Positions 24,683 to 31,838 of a stretch of DNA of 64,000 bases are shown here, one piece after another. Within the stretch, counting starts at the first letter, position 1. Each line of letters starts with the position of its first letter. The notes under the pieces were generated by a model. It was not told where the DNA came from and made no database searches. It saw only the letters and a list, made by a program, of their open reading frames with translations. The translations under genes were made by a program, and so were the position numbers. Origin of the DNA: Bacteroidota bacterium (GTDB lineage Bacteria; Bacteroidota; Ignavibacteria; Ignavibacteriales; Ignavibacteriaceae); the NCBI GenBank assembly GCA_021815405.1, contig JAKAGV010000002.1:186001-250000 (forward strand). The letters run 5' to 3'.

Positions 24683-25777
24683 TTATTTTACCGGCCTCAT
24701 ACATCGAAGCTTAAAAATAAGTTCTATCTGCCTATGTACCGGGTATTGCTCAATCGGAGTATTGTTAACTCTTTTATACTCCCGGCTCTTTATCAGCTTT
24801 TCTATTGCCTCGGTTCGTTCTTTTTGCGTTACATCTTTGAAGTTTTCTGCCTGTATCTTGTGCCATTCCTTTACGTCAAATCCTTCCGGCATATTCGGGT
24901 CTATCCAAATTTCCTCTCCGTGCAATTCGTCTTTTATCTTATCCGCCGTAGTTTCCGTAAACTGCGCTTCCTCAACCTCCTTATTATCTGCTTTTGGTTC
25001 CTCATTCACTGGCTCTTTTTCGTAATCTTCATGCGCCTTGTGTATCTCGTTCGATAACTGCTCTGGCGTACTCATTAGGAATCCCGCTAATCCGATTTTC
25101 TGCGCAATATAAGCCTTCTCCATCTCGGGATACTTCTTTAACATCTCTGAATAATCCTCAATTACGCACGGCACTAAAAACGGCTTCTTTAATTCTGTTA
25201 AAGTAAATGACTGGGGCAGCTTAGATATTGCCTTGTTTATTACTCTGGCCATGCAGTTGCTCTCTGCCAAACTTCCGGCAAAGTTTCTGCGTTTATTGAT
25301 CTGAGCTTCTTTAAAGTTCCTGTGCTTATCTTCCTCATATGAATATTCACCTGTAACAGCACCGCTCTTTATGGATCCGTCAATAGCCCTAAGCTCCCAT
25401 TTCATTTGATGCTTAATAAATGATACTCTTCCGTCTTTCGGGTCGTTCTGCCTCTCTATTGGCTTGCTGTCAGTTATCTTTAATCCCGCTGCCTGGGCTA
25501 TCTCGTTTAATTTTGATAAGTGAAGCGAATATCTTCCGCCGTCAACCTCATAAATGTCTCTATTACTTTTTTGCTTTCGTTTAGTGCCCCCTCCATCGGT
25601 ATATTCACCGAACGTAGTCTCAACGGTGATTTTCTGAAATCCAAGTTTAAGCTCCGGCTTTACAAAGTTCATCATCTCCGGCACTAGCGGTATCATAGTC
25701 TGCTTTACCGTGTCCAGAAATTTTGTTAATTGATTGTTTTCTTTTATTACTGGTAGATTAATTAATGCTGTTGACAT
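24683..25777 (-). CDS. Conserved phage protein, possible recombination (annealing) protein
   Basis: This is a 364-residue protein. The N-terminal 220 residues form a compact alpha/beta domain (SLHLSKLNEIAQAAGLKI, VSFIKHQMKWELRAIDGSI, VTGEYSYEED). A helical segment with AESNCMARVINKAISKL and then LKKPFLVPCVI follows. I recall this 'tAAgl ... AESgAxxRVIrklL ... KPFVV' build from phage proteins near recombination genes. A Rad52/RecT-like annealing role fits the SbcCD and SSB context but is not shown. The rest is acidic and ends in a helical domain. The gene overlaps its upstream neighbour by 20 nt. Confidence 0.65.
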   Translation of the reverse strand: MSTALINLPVIKENNQLTKFLDTVKQTMIPLVPEMMNFVKPELKLGFQKITVETTFGEYTDGGGTKRKQKSNRDIYEVDGGRYSLHLSKLNEIAQAAGLKITDSKPIERQNDPKDGRVSFIKHQMKWELRAIDGSIKSGAVTGEYSYEEDKHRNFKEAQINKRRNFAGSLAESNCMARVINKAISKLPQSFTLTELKKPFLVPCVIEDYSEMLKKYPEMEKAYIAQKIGLAGFLMSTPEQLSNEIHKAHEDYEKEPVNEEPKADNKEVEEAQFTETTADKIKDELHGEEIWIDPNMPEGFDVKEWHKIQAENFKDVTQKERTEAIEKLIKSREYKRVNNTPIEQYPVHRQIELIFKLRCMRPVK

Positions 25778-26105
25778 ATTCTGCCTCTCCTTCCTGCATT
25801 TCTCCCATAAAGTAGGCTTCGTTTAAGCTCCTCGGGAATAGGTTTTCTCTTTCTATTTTAATTTCTCTTAGCCTTTCTCGAATATATTCCCTGTCTTCTA
25901 GGCTAATATCTGCATTTTTATCTGCTAAAAGGCTCTGTAAGATAATCCTATCCGCTTCGATTCTCCTCATTTTGCGGATTCTTTTCTGTAGGTTTTCTTT
26001 TAGTTTTGCGCAATCATAGCAGCCGCAATCCTTCTTCCAGCTTACGAAGTCCCTCTCTTCGCTGCCGCAAACTGCCTGCCCGTTGCCGTTATTATAATGT
26101 GCCAT
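25758..26105 (-). CDS. Hypothetical protein, Cys motif and coiled coil
   Basis: This is a 115-residue protein. The N-terminal part has WKKDCGCYDCAKL, where three cysteines may bind metal. A long charged coiled coil follows (LQKRIRKMRRIEADRII, YIRERLREIKIERENL). The function is unknown. Confidence 0.6.
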   Translation of the reverse strand: MAHYNNGNGQAVCGSEERDFVSWKKDCGCYDCAKLKENLQKRIRKMRRIEADRIILQSLLADKNADISLEDREYIRERLREIKIERENLFPRSLNEAYFMGEMQEGEAEYVNSIN

Positions 26106-26129
26106 GACTAACTCCTGTGTGAAATAATT

Positions 26130-26348
26130 TTAAATTTTTTCTGTTATTAAACTTTTTAATTCCCTGTATCCTATATTGTCTTTCAATAATCCAAGCTTTG
26201 CAATCTTATCTAGCTTGATAAGATTAGTTAAAAATATCTCAAAATCGTCCCGGCTCTCTTCTATCAGCGCGTCCGCTTCTTCGTGTTGAAGCGAAATACA
26301 GTCTGCAAGCGCCGTCAAAAAGCTGTTAATATATCTCAATAACTCCAT
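26130..26348 (-). CDS. Small helical hypothetical protein
   Basis: A 72-residue all-helical acidic protein (LTALADCISLQHEEADALI, DFEIFLTNLIKLDKI). There is no recognisable family. It directly follows the HTH gene at 26349-26585 with no gap, so the two are in one transcript. Confidence 0.5.
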   Translation of the reverse strand: MELLRYINSFLTALADCISLQHEEADALIEESRDDFEIFLTNLIKLDKIAKLGLLKDNIGYRELKSLITEKI

Positions 26349-26585
26349 TTAATTTTCTCCCAGTAATTGATTTATTTTTCTCTTATTTTCTGTTTCTTGT
26401 TTTGTCTTAATTAAGATCGCTTCAACCTCCCGCCTGTCATATACGGGATATTTTTTCCCTGGCAAATAGCTTGGGGTTATTAGCCCCGTATTAACACAAT
26501 TAGTCCTAAATCTTCTCGCATTCTTGTAATCCAGCATCCTCGCCGCCTGCGTCTCTGATACTATTATTTTCTCTACCTTCGCCAT
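26349..26585 (-). CDS. Excisionase-like helix-turn-helix protein
   Basis: This is a 78-residue protein. IIVSETQAARMLDYKNARRF, then TGLITPSYLPGKKYPVY and DRREVEAIL, give a MerR/AlpA-type winged helix: recognition helix, a basic wing, then a C-terminal helix. This is the usual build of phage excisionases (Xis) and small regulators. It is therefore a candidate directionality factor for the integrase, although it lies 4 kb away in the leftward transcript. Confidence 0.7.
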   Translation of the reverse strand: MAKVEKIIVSETQAARMLDYKNARRFRTNCVNTGLITPSYLPGKKYPVYDRREVEAILIKTKQETENKRKINQLLGEN

Positions 26586-27178
26586 CAGCAGTAAATTCCC
26601 TTCGCGGACTGTATTAAATTCGACGTCCCTAGCTTAAATCTTAAATTCTGAAATTCTTTCTTTATAGTGTGAACCGATTTGAATTCTTTGTCTGCAATCT
26701 CACTTGGCTTAGTAATACCCTTTTTTATGTATCTAACTAGCTTTAATTCTGTCGGCGTTAAATTCTTTTCATCTTTCCTATTTATTATCTCAACTAGGTA
26801 CTTCGGCATGTCTACCGGCGATCCGCTTAATATTATTTTTATTCTTTCCAGAATCCTTCTCGAATTCTCCGGCCTCTTTAATAAATAATCGTCAACATCA
26901 TCTAATAAAGCATCAAGTAAATGTTTTTCCTCATGCACGGTTAATACTATTATTTTTACTTCTTTGTCCTTGCTGCGTATAATTTTTATAGCATCTTCTC
27001 CGCTTATTTCCGGCATTTCAAGATCGGTAATTATCAGTTCCGGCTTCTCTTCTTCAAATTTTTCTAATAGCTCATTTCCGTTCCGCGCCTCAGTTGTTTC
27101 ATATCCCTGGCTCCGCAAATCTTGTGCTAAATACATCCTTAATACTCCGTCGTCTTCCGCGATCAAAACCTTACACAT
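26585..27178 (-). CDS. Orphan response regulator (REC + LuxR/NarL-like HTH)
   Basis: This is a 197-residue two-component regulator. The receiver domain is intact: acidic pair D9-D10, phospho-acceptor D52 in ITDLEMP, T80 in VLTV and K101 in YLLKR. The C-terminal domain (LTPTELKLVRYIKKGITKPSEIADKEFKSVHTIKKEF...) follows the LuxR-type four-helix HTH. No histidine kinase gene is in the window, but two membrane protein genes are directly upstream in the same transcript. It may tap a host kinase or act without phosphorylation. A regulator of this type is unusual in an early phage operon. Confidence 0.88.
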   Translation of the reverse strand: MCKVLIAEDDGVLRMYLAQDLRSQGYETTEARNGNELLEKFEEEKPELIITDLEMPEISGEDAIKIIRSKDKEVKIIVLTVHEEKHLLDALLDDVDDYLLKRPENSRRILERIKIILSGSPVDMPKYLVEIINRKDEKNLTPTELKLVRYIKKGITKPSEIADKEFKSVHTIKKEFQNLRFKLGTSNLIQSAKGIYC

Positions 27179-27383
27179 TTTTAACCTCCACTTTCTTTAT
27201 AATTTCATCTAGCTTTTTATCCATCTCGCTCATAATATGCGCCGTTATATCCTTTTTAAACTCACTGTTATTCATATCATGTATCTTTTTTCTAAGATAA
27301 AAGACATAGATTCCAGTAGTTACCATACCTGCAACAAATACTATTGCTGCTATAATTATAATTACAGCGGTTTCGATACCCAT
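27171..27383 (-). CDS. Small membrane protein with coiled-coil tail
   Basis: From ATG at 27383 (GTGGG upstream) this is a 70-residue protein. One membrane helix (AVIIIIAAIVFVAGMVTTGIYVF) is followed by a charged helix (KKDITAHIMSEMDKKLDEIIKKVEV). A GTG at 27395 is a possible earlier start. It overlaps the response regulator start by 8 nt and the upstream membrane gene by 22 nt. Function is unknown. The overlaps tie it to the regulator. Confidence 0.6.
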   Translation of the reverse strand: MGIETAVIIIIAAIVFVAGMVTTGIYVFYLRKKIHDMNNSEFKKDITAHIMSEMDKKLDEIIKKVEVKNV

Positions 27384-27976
27384 ACATATACCCACAAACT
27401 TATTGCATAAAAAATGTTGATAATTAAATTTGTAGCCGCATAAATGTAGTAACCCGCGGCTGCATTCGAAATCATCAATAATGCGCTCTCTAATGATACC
27501 AGCGCATATAAAAGAATAAATATTACTATTAAATATTTGTAATTTTTAAGTGGGTATTTAGTAGTAGTTAAAACAATATTCCTTAACGCAAACATAGACA
27601 TCATCGCAAGCACTATATATTCAAAAATGCTCGCATAAATTTCTAACTCATTCATTGCAGAATAGATTAAATCTAAAGCCTCACAAATAATCGCAATCCC
27701 TATACTAACTCTAAAAGCCACTCTCTTCTCTATATTGTAGATCAGAAAATAAAATAAAAATCCGCCCTCGATTGGTGTGTAAAGGTGACTAATTATTACG
27801 CTGTCGCCAAATATCCATTCACTCATATATTGCATAATCGTTACTGCTGTGGCAATCGCAATAAACCTGATAAACACTTTCAAATCCTGCTCATACCATC
27901 GGTTATATCTGACATACATTCCAAGTAAAAAAGGAATTATAACCGAAAAGTCACTTATCAATTTTAGGCGGATCAT
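27362..27976 (-). CDS. Polytopic membrane protein (about 7 helices)
   Basis: This 204-residue protein is nearly all hydrophobic, with about seven predicted membrane helices. Short charged loops (RYNRWYEQDLKVF, TTTKYPLKNYKY) separate them, and there is a conserved-looking LYTPIEGGF motif between helices 2 and 3. It lacks a kinase domain. Because it is co-transcribed with the response regulator, a sensory or signal-input role is conceivable but unproven. A superinfection-exclusion protein is an alternative. Confidence 0.65.
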   Translation of the reverse strand: MIRLKLISDFSVIIPFLLGMYVRYNRWYEQDLKVFIRFIAIATAVTIMQYMSEWIFGDSVIISHLYTPIEGGFLFYFLIYNIEKRVAFRVSIGIAIICEALDLIYSAMNELEIYASIFEYIVLAMMSMFALRNIVLTTTKYPLKNYKYLIVIFILLYALVSLESALLMISNAAAGYYIYAATNLIINIFYAISLWVYVWVSKPL

Positions 27977-27997
27977 CTCTCTGCTTCCTTATTCTAG

Positions 27998-28405
27998 TTA
28001 CTTGTTTGGTGGTGAAAAACTATTAGCCGTTTCCGTACAGAATGGCGGGCACATAGCCTTTTCAAGCGCCCAGTTTCCGATTATCCCTCCCTCACCGTCT
28101 CTTGCAGTTAATATTCTTACTACTGTCCCGTCTGTTAGGGCTCCGGGACTGTCATAAAGATATACCGCTCCTTTCTGGCTTAGCATTTCTATTACGCTTT
28201 CTTTGCTCCATCTCTCATCCAGATTTACGTTGATCAAGGTTTTGTATTTTAGATGTCCTGCATAATTAGCCTGTAGCTCGCCCATCTGCGCTAGCGTTAT
28301 TTTATGCTGGTCCGTCCGTACCTTATCTATGTGTGTTATCGATAAAGCTGTCACCGTAACAAACACAATCAAGATAATCGGCAAAAAGATTTTTAGTAAC
28401 TTCAT
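27998..28405 (-). CDS. Membrane-anchored or secreted hypothetical protein
   Basis: This is a 135-residue protein. The N-terminal hydrophobic segment (LLKIFLPIILIVFVTVTALSI) is a signal anchor. The rest is soluble, with DERWSKESVIEMLSQKGAVYLY and a short Cys-containing end (MCPPFCTE). The family is unknown. The gene lies downstream of the leftward HTH gene of the switch and could be a lysogenic-conversion or exclusion protein (inference). Confidence 0.55.
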   Translation of the reverse strand: MKLLKIFLPIILIVFVTVTALSITHIDKVRTDQHKITLAQMGELQANYAGHLKYKTLINVNLDERWSKESVIEMLSQKGAVYLYDSPGALTDGTVVRILTARDGEGGIIGNWALEKAMCPPFCTETANSFSPPNK

Positions 28406-28421
28406 TTTTACTCCTTATGTG

Positions 28422-28691
28422 TTAGTTGTTTAATCCCGGAGTATTATTTACTCCGGCTGTATTGTTATTTAAGTTTGAATCAGTAATTAATTTTTTTAAC
28501 CAGGATGATTTAATGATGTTTTTTAATAATTTTTTATTTCCGTTGTTGATGGCATATGAAATGTTTGATTTTACTGTGCGGTGTATGCGGGCTAAATCTG
28601 TAAATAAAACCCCCCGCTCTTCTAAAAATATTTTTCTCTCTCGCGGGCTTAGCTTGATAAATTCTTCTTGATTTGCTATGTTAATTATCAT
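28422..28691 (-). CDS. Small HTH-like regulator, first leftward gene of the switch
   Basis: This is an 89-residue protein. A helical N-terminus (FIKLSPRERKIFLEERGV) is followed by FTDLARIHRTVKSNISYAINN, which reads as a helix-turn-helix. The tail is Asn-rich. It is transcribed divergently from the CI-like gene across the operator region, the usual position of a Cro-type regulator. The ATGATAATTAACATA at its start resembles the recurrent motif but is coding. Confidence 0.65.
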   Translation of the reverse strand: MIINIANQEEFIKLSPRERKIFLEERGVLFTDLARIHRTVKSNISYAINNGNKKLLKNIIKSSWLKKLITDSNLNNNTAGVNNTPGLNN

Positions 28692-28707
28692 TTTGTTTTT
28701 TGAATTT

Positions 28708-28804
28708 GTTCAACTTATTGAACTTGTTAAACTCACAAGTAAAAATAAGTATAATTATACTTGTTGTCAAGTATATTATTTGAAATTTATACTTGATTAT
28801 ACTT
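28708..28804. promoter_or_regulatory. Switch operator region with TATACTT/AAGTATA palindromes
   Basis: The 148-bp gap between divergent regulator genes holds a perfect 16-bp palindrome AAGTATAATTATACTT (28747-28762). It also has a left half-site CAAGTATA (28768-28775) and right half-sites TATACTTG (28788-28795) and TATACTT (28798-28804). A separate inverted repeat GTTCAA-cтта-TTGAAC lies at 28708-28723. Repeated half-sites of one sequence are expected of a repressor/Cro operator set. AT-rich promoter elements overlap them, but I cannot pick exact -10 boxes. Confidence 0.7.
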
Positions 28805-28839
28805 TCTGTTTCTTATAAAAGGTTATTTTTATTGGGCTT

Positions 28840-29289
28840 ATGGCTAAAGAAAAAATTAAAAAATTTTTTACTCGGGAAGAAATAATGAGGGCAATTTATA
28901 AAGCGGGCTATCCTTCTCTTAATGAATTGTCTGAAATAATTGGCGGTACTCCGCAGAATATATCTGATAAGATCAACCGCCAATCCCCTGCATTTATGGC
29001 CGCACTAGAAAATGCAAATGTGTTTCCGGTGAAAAATGATAATTCAAAACAAATAGCTAAAGGTCATCACAACAATATAGCGCATGACATAAAAGAATTA
29101 AAAATAGATTATGGAGAAAAATCAAATGACTTAGAACTACTGAAATCAGCTGTAATCCGGCTCTCTAAGGACATAGAGAACTGTATGAGGGATGTAGAGG
29201 GATTAAAGACAGAAGTCCATCGGTTAAGGGAGAAATATGGGTCATCACAACATAATAGTGGAAAACGTTCAGCAGCTAAAGGTGAATAA
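28840..29289 (+). CDS. CI-like phage repressor (HTH, no peptidase domain)
   Basis: This is a 149-residue protein. Residues about 9-47 (TREEIMRAIYKAGYPSLNEL then IGGTPQNISDKINR) match the N-terminal HTH of CI-type repressors. There is no S24 peptidase domain, so RecA-stimulated self-cleavage is not expected. The second half has a KGHHNNIAHDIKEL segment followed by a coiled coil for oligomerisation. It is the first rightward gene and probably the lysogeny repressor acting on the 28747-28804 sites. The final 50 nt overlap the next gene in another frame. Confidence 0.75.
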   Translation: MAKEKIKKFFTREEIMRAIYKAGYPSLNELSEIIGGTPQNISDKINRQSPAFMAALENANVFPVKNDNSKQIAKGHHNNIAHDIKELKIDYGEKSNDLELLKSAVIRLSKDIENCMRDVEGLKTEVHRLREKYGSSQHNSGKRSAAKGE

Positions 29290-29455
29290 TGAGAACAATG
29301 ACAAATTACTTATATACTTAAAAACATTAGATTTATTGCTAAAGAAAGTGGAACGGCTTGAAAAAATCATTATCGAACAGCAATCCTCTATTCAGTCTCG
29401 TGATGAAGCAATCTTTCAATTGCATAATTATATTAAAGAAATAACAAATATTTGA
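29237..29455 (+). CDS. Small coiled-coil protein resembling the repressor C-terminal half
   Basis: This 72-residue protein, MGHHNIIVENVQQLK plus a coiled coil (LLLKKVERLEKIIIEQQ), starts inside the repressor gene in another frame. Its N-terminus mirrors KGHHNNIAHDIKELK of the repressor, and the DNA around GGTCATCACAACA is repeated at about 29053 and 29238. It looks like a duplicated oligomerisation module. It could co-assemble with the repressor, or be a remnant of a once longer repressor now out of frame. Confidence 0.55.
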   Translation: MGHHNIIVENVQQLKVNNENNDKLLIYLKTLDLLLKKVERLEKIIIEQQSSIQSRDEAIFQLHNYIKEITNI

Positions 29456-29497
29456 TTCTTGGCACAATAAGATTTGAAATAATTAGTTCGTTTTATA

Positions 29498-29509
29498 AAT
29501 TAACATATT
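29498..29509 (+). promoter_or_regulatory. Recurrent AATTAACATAT motif, copy 8 (plus strand)
   Basis: AATTAACATATT on the plus strand (11 of 12 matches), 33 nt ahead of the ATG at 29543. It points with the rightward recombinase gene, so the motif follows gene orientation. Confidence 0.45.
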
Positions 29510-29542
29510 AAAATTTTCATATAATAATTTGGAGTTAGTATT

Positions 29543-30517
29543 ATGGAACCGGTAAAATCGCCCGGCGGCGTTCCCCCCTTCGGGTATCAATGGAATATCG
29601 CCGAAAAACATCTTGAAGTAAACAAGTGGGAAAGGAATATAGTTCTTTTAATCTTCAAATATGCGCTAAAAGATAACCTCTCCCCCTACAATATTGCAAA
29701 GTCACTAAATAAGTATAACCTCAACTCCTCCCGCAAGGGCAAGCTCTGGACATATAAATCCGTCTCATATTTATTCGCTCCTTCGCGGATTGATTTTTAT
29801 GCTGGTTATCAGCATGATCAAAAAGGCAGCTGGGAACCAATTATTACAAGCTCTATGGCTGCAGAACTAAAAAAGAAAAATATAGTTACCAAAACCGGAT
29901 CCCGCCCGCACAAAAATAAATACCTGCTTACCGGCGGTATCGCTCATTGTGGTTACTGTCAGGGGCACATCAAATCAGCTTATTATAAATCCGCTGCCTC
30001 CATCAATGCTTATTATTACTGCTCAACTCGTAGTGTATACGGCAAAGATAAGTGTCCCGATAGCAAAACCATTATTCAGGGTATAGCCGATAATATAGTC
30101 ATCCAAACTATTAAAGCCCAGGTTCAAAACTTAAATAATATACAGAAATGGACGGCTAAATATTATTCCCAGCAGGCCCGGGATATCAGCAGTAAAGTCA
30201 ACGAAATTGATACTAAAATCTCATCCCTCCTTAAAGGCCTTAATTCAATTAAGTCCATCGACGGAGTATCTAAAGCAAATAAGGAAATAGCGGATCTCCT
30301 GGCGCAAAAAGAAAAATTATTGAACCTCAAGCTGGACCGCTTTGATTTTAACAAGCTGCTTGCTGCACGTAATATTGAAAAGAAAAATATCGATCAGCAA
30401 AAAGAACTTCTCTCATCAATCATAAAAAAGCTTGATCTCTTTGGTGATAAAATAGTAATTGAATTTCCCTTTGTTATCTCATCCCAGGGCAGCAGCAAAT
30501 TAGAAAAGGAGTTTTAA
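29543..30517 (+). CDS. Large-serine-recombinase-like protein lacking the catalytic domain
   Basis: This is a 324-residue protein. The start GGVPPFGYQWN and following region to about 95 match the 'Recombinase' DNA-binding domain of large serine recombinases. A zinc-ribbon domain follows with C136, C139, C160 and C171, and then a coiled coil (about 205-270). The N-terminal resolvase domain with the catalytic serine (about 150 residues) is absent. The preceding 250 bp do not encode it in any frame I could read. GGAG lies 10 nt before the ATG and the recurrent motif is upstream, so it appears to be an intentional free-standing gene. Its stop is 1 nt before the integrase ATG. Possible roles: att-site binding, integrase helper or regulator. 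Confidence 0.85.
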   Translation: MEPVKSPGGVPPFGYQWNIAEKHLEVNKWERNIVLLIFKYALKDNLSPYNIAKSLNKYNLNSSRKGKLWTYKSVSYLFAPSRIDFYAGYQHDQKGSWEPIITSSMAAELKKKNIVTKTGSRPHKNKYLLTGGIAHCGYCQGHIKSAYYKSAASINAYYYCSTRSVYGKDKCPDSKTIIQGIADNIVIQTIKAQVQNLNNIQKWTAKYYSQQARDISSKVNEIDTKISSLLKGLNSIKSIDGVSKANKEIADLLAQKEKLLNLKLDRFDFNKLLAARNIEKKNIDQQKELLSSIIKKLDLFGDKIVIEFPFVISSQGSSKLEKEF

Positions 30518-30518
30518 T

Positions 30519-31610
30519 ATGGCGTCTATATATGTCCGCAAAAATTCAAAATATTTATGGATTAAGTGGTATGATAAATCCATACATGGCTTTAGATATG
30601 AATCTACAGAATTCGAAAACACTCCCAAAGGGAGAGATGATGCTAAGGAATTTAAAGAAGAGTTTGAAGCTAATTTAAAATTAAAAAATAGGAATAAACG
30701 CTTTAGCATGACCGGCGACGTCTCACTACAGCAAGCTTTCAATCATTTCCTCAAAAACAATACCGGGAAAAGCGATAAAACTATCTATGAGTATAAACAT
30801 TGGTTTGAAAAATTAAAAGAAGAGTTCCCCGGCAATACTCCTGCTCGGAAAATTAATAAATTAGATATTGAGGACTGGCTCAACTCGGTTAAAAAGTGGC
30901 CTGTTCAAGATAACACAAAATATAATATCTGCAAGAATACAAAAAAATTTCTCTCATTCCTTTTTGAATATAATTACACAAATCCATTCGTCATAAATAA
31001 GGATGTACTCACAAAGCCCGAGATAAAAGAAAAAATCTTATTTACTGAAAATGACTGGATTAAAATATTTCATCATCTAAATGAACAACCCAGACATTTT
31101 AAAGTTATGATTTATTTGCTTACATATTCCGGGCGCCGTCCCTCTGATATTATGGATATTACGGTAGATAGAATTGATCTTCACCGAAAAACCTTCTCTT
31201 TCTACGTACCGAAGAATAAAAGATATACTATTCTGCCTCTCCATAGCTCGCTTATTCCAGTATTGCAAGAACGGATTAACGAAATCGGTAGTGGAAGACT
31301 AATCTCATACAAAAACCTCAGCAACATGGGCCAGGCGCTTCGTAAATACCTAAAAAAGTTAAAACTATACGGGAAGGGATATAACCTTCGAACATTTCGA
31401 AAAACGTTCGATTCCCTCGCTTATGAAAACGGAATGGAAGTCATGTCAGCTGCCGAACTTCTCGGGCACTCTGCCGCCGTCGCCCAAAAACATTATCGTA
31501 AAATCAGCATGCAGCGTATGCGGGACGAGCTCGAAAAATTCCAAATACCTCAAAAACCAGTGACATTATCAGTGACAGAAGACGGAAAACTAATAGAATC
31601 AAACAAATAA
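30519..31610 (+). CDS. int: Tyrosine recombinase / phage integrase
   Basis: This 363-residue site-specific recombinase would insert the element at tRNA-Asp. An N-terminal arm-binding part (ASIYVRKNSKYLWIKWYD) and a SAM-like core-binding domain (about 68-160) precede the catalytic domain. Active-site residues are R207 (SGRRPSD), K234 (KNKRY), R294 (FRKTF), H317 (LGHS) and Y326 (HYRKI). The His usually three residues before the second Arg is R291 here, a substitution tolerated in some families. The ATG is 1 nt after the stop of the serine-recombinase-like gene, so both are probably made together. A terminator follows directly. Confidence 0.93.
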   Translation: MASIYVRKNSKYLWIKWYDKSIHGFRYESTEFENTPKGRDDAKEFKEEFEANLKLKNRNKRFSMTGDVSLQQAFNHFLKNNTGKSDKTIYEYKHWFEKLKEEFPGNTPARKINKLDIEDWLNSVKKWPVQDNTKYNICKNTKKFLSFLFEYNYTNPFVINKDVLTKPEIKEKILFTENDWIKIFHHLNEQPRHFKVMIYLLTYSGRRPSDIMDITVDRIDLHRKTFSFYVPKNKRYTILPLHSSLIPVLQERINEIGSGRLISYKNLSNMGQALRKYLKKLKLYGKGYNLRTFRKTFDSLAYENGMEVMSAAELLGHSAAVAQKHYRKISMQRMRDELEKFQIPQKPVTLSVTEDGKLIESNK

Positions 31611-31611
31611 A

Positions 31612-31644
31612 AAAGCCTTATAAGTTTTTCACCTATAAGGCTTT
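31612..31644. terminator. Intrinsic terminator after integrase
   Basis: AAAGCCTTATA and TATAAGGCTTT form an 11-bp stem around a TTTTTCACC-type loop, starting 2 nt after the integrase stop and bracketed by A and T runs. It would work in both directions, also for transcripts leaving tRNA-Asp. Confidence 0.85.
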
Positions 31645-31652
31645 AACTCAAG

Positions 31653-31726
31653 CGGGGCCGACGAGACTCGAACTCGCGACCTCCTGCGTGACAGGCAGGC
31701 GTTCTAACCAACTGAACTACGACCCC
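31653..31726 (-). tRNA. tRNA-Asp (GUC)
   Basis: The minus strand begins GGGGTCG and ends CGGCCCC plus discriminator G, pairing as a 7-bp acceptor stem with one T-G pair. The D-loop sequence AGTTGGTTAGA is present. The anticodon arm CTGCCTGTCACGCAG gives GTC, and the T-arm has GTTCGAGTC. CCA is not encoded (CT follows). The 3' end faces the integrase, the usual arrangement when an element uses the 3' part of a tRNA as attachment site. Confidence 0.97.
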
Positions 31727-31838
31727 AAATTACAATTTTTATTCAATAAGAACTTAAAAATTCGGTGGTCAAATATATATTTAACCACCCGCAAAATCAA
31801 CTTAAGATTTGGATTTTTTTCAGTTTAAAAAAGAATTT

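Larger units (their letters stand above)
1..31650. mobile_element. Prophage / phage-like integrated element (right part)
   Basis: The stretch holds a tyrosine integrase abutting tRNA-Asp, a divergent repressor switch, a long block of leftward early and replication genes, and terminase small and large subunits. Almost every gene from 1 to 28691 is on the minus strand with overlapping starts and stops. The right boundary is set by the integrase terminator (31612-31644) and the intact tRNA starting at 31653. The left boundary and second att site are outside the window, because a sliding clamp gene is cut by base 1. No capsid, tail or lysis gene is visible, so I cannot say whether the phage is complete. 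Confidence 0.9.

Noticed and set aside
28675-28691. A further copy of the TTAACATA motif
   Set aside because: It lies in the first codons of the leftward HTH gene (ATG ATA ATT AAC ATA), so it is coding and not upstream of a start.
31600-31660. A second tRNA-Asp fragment marking the other att site
   Set aside because: No repeat of the tRNA 3' end was found elsewhere in the window. The far end of the element lies left of base 1.
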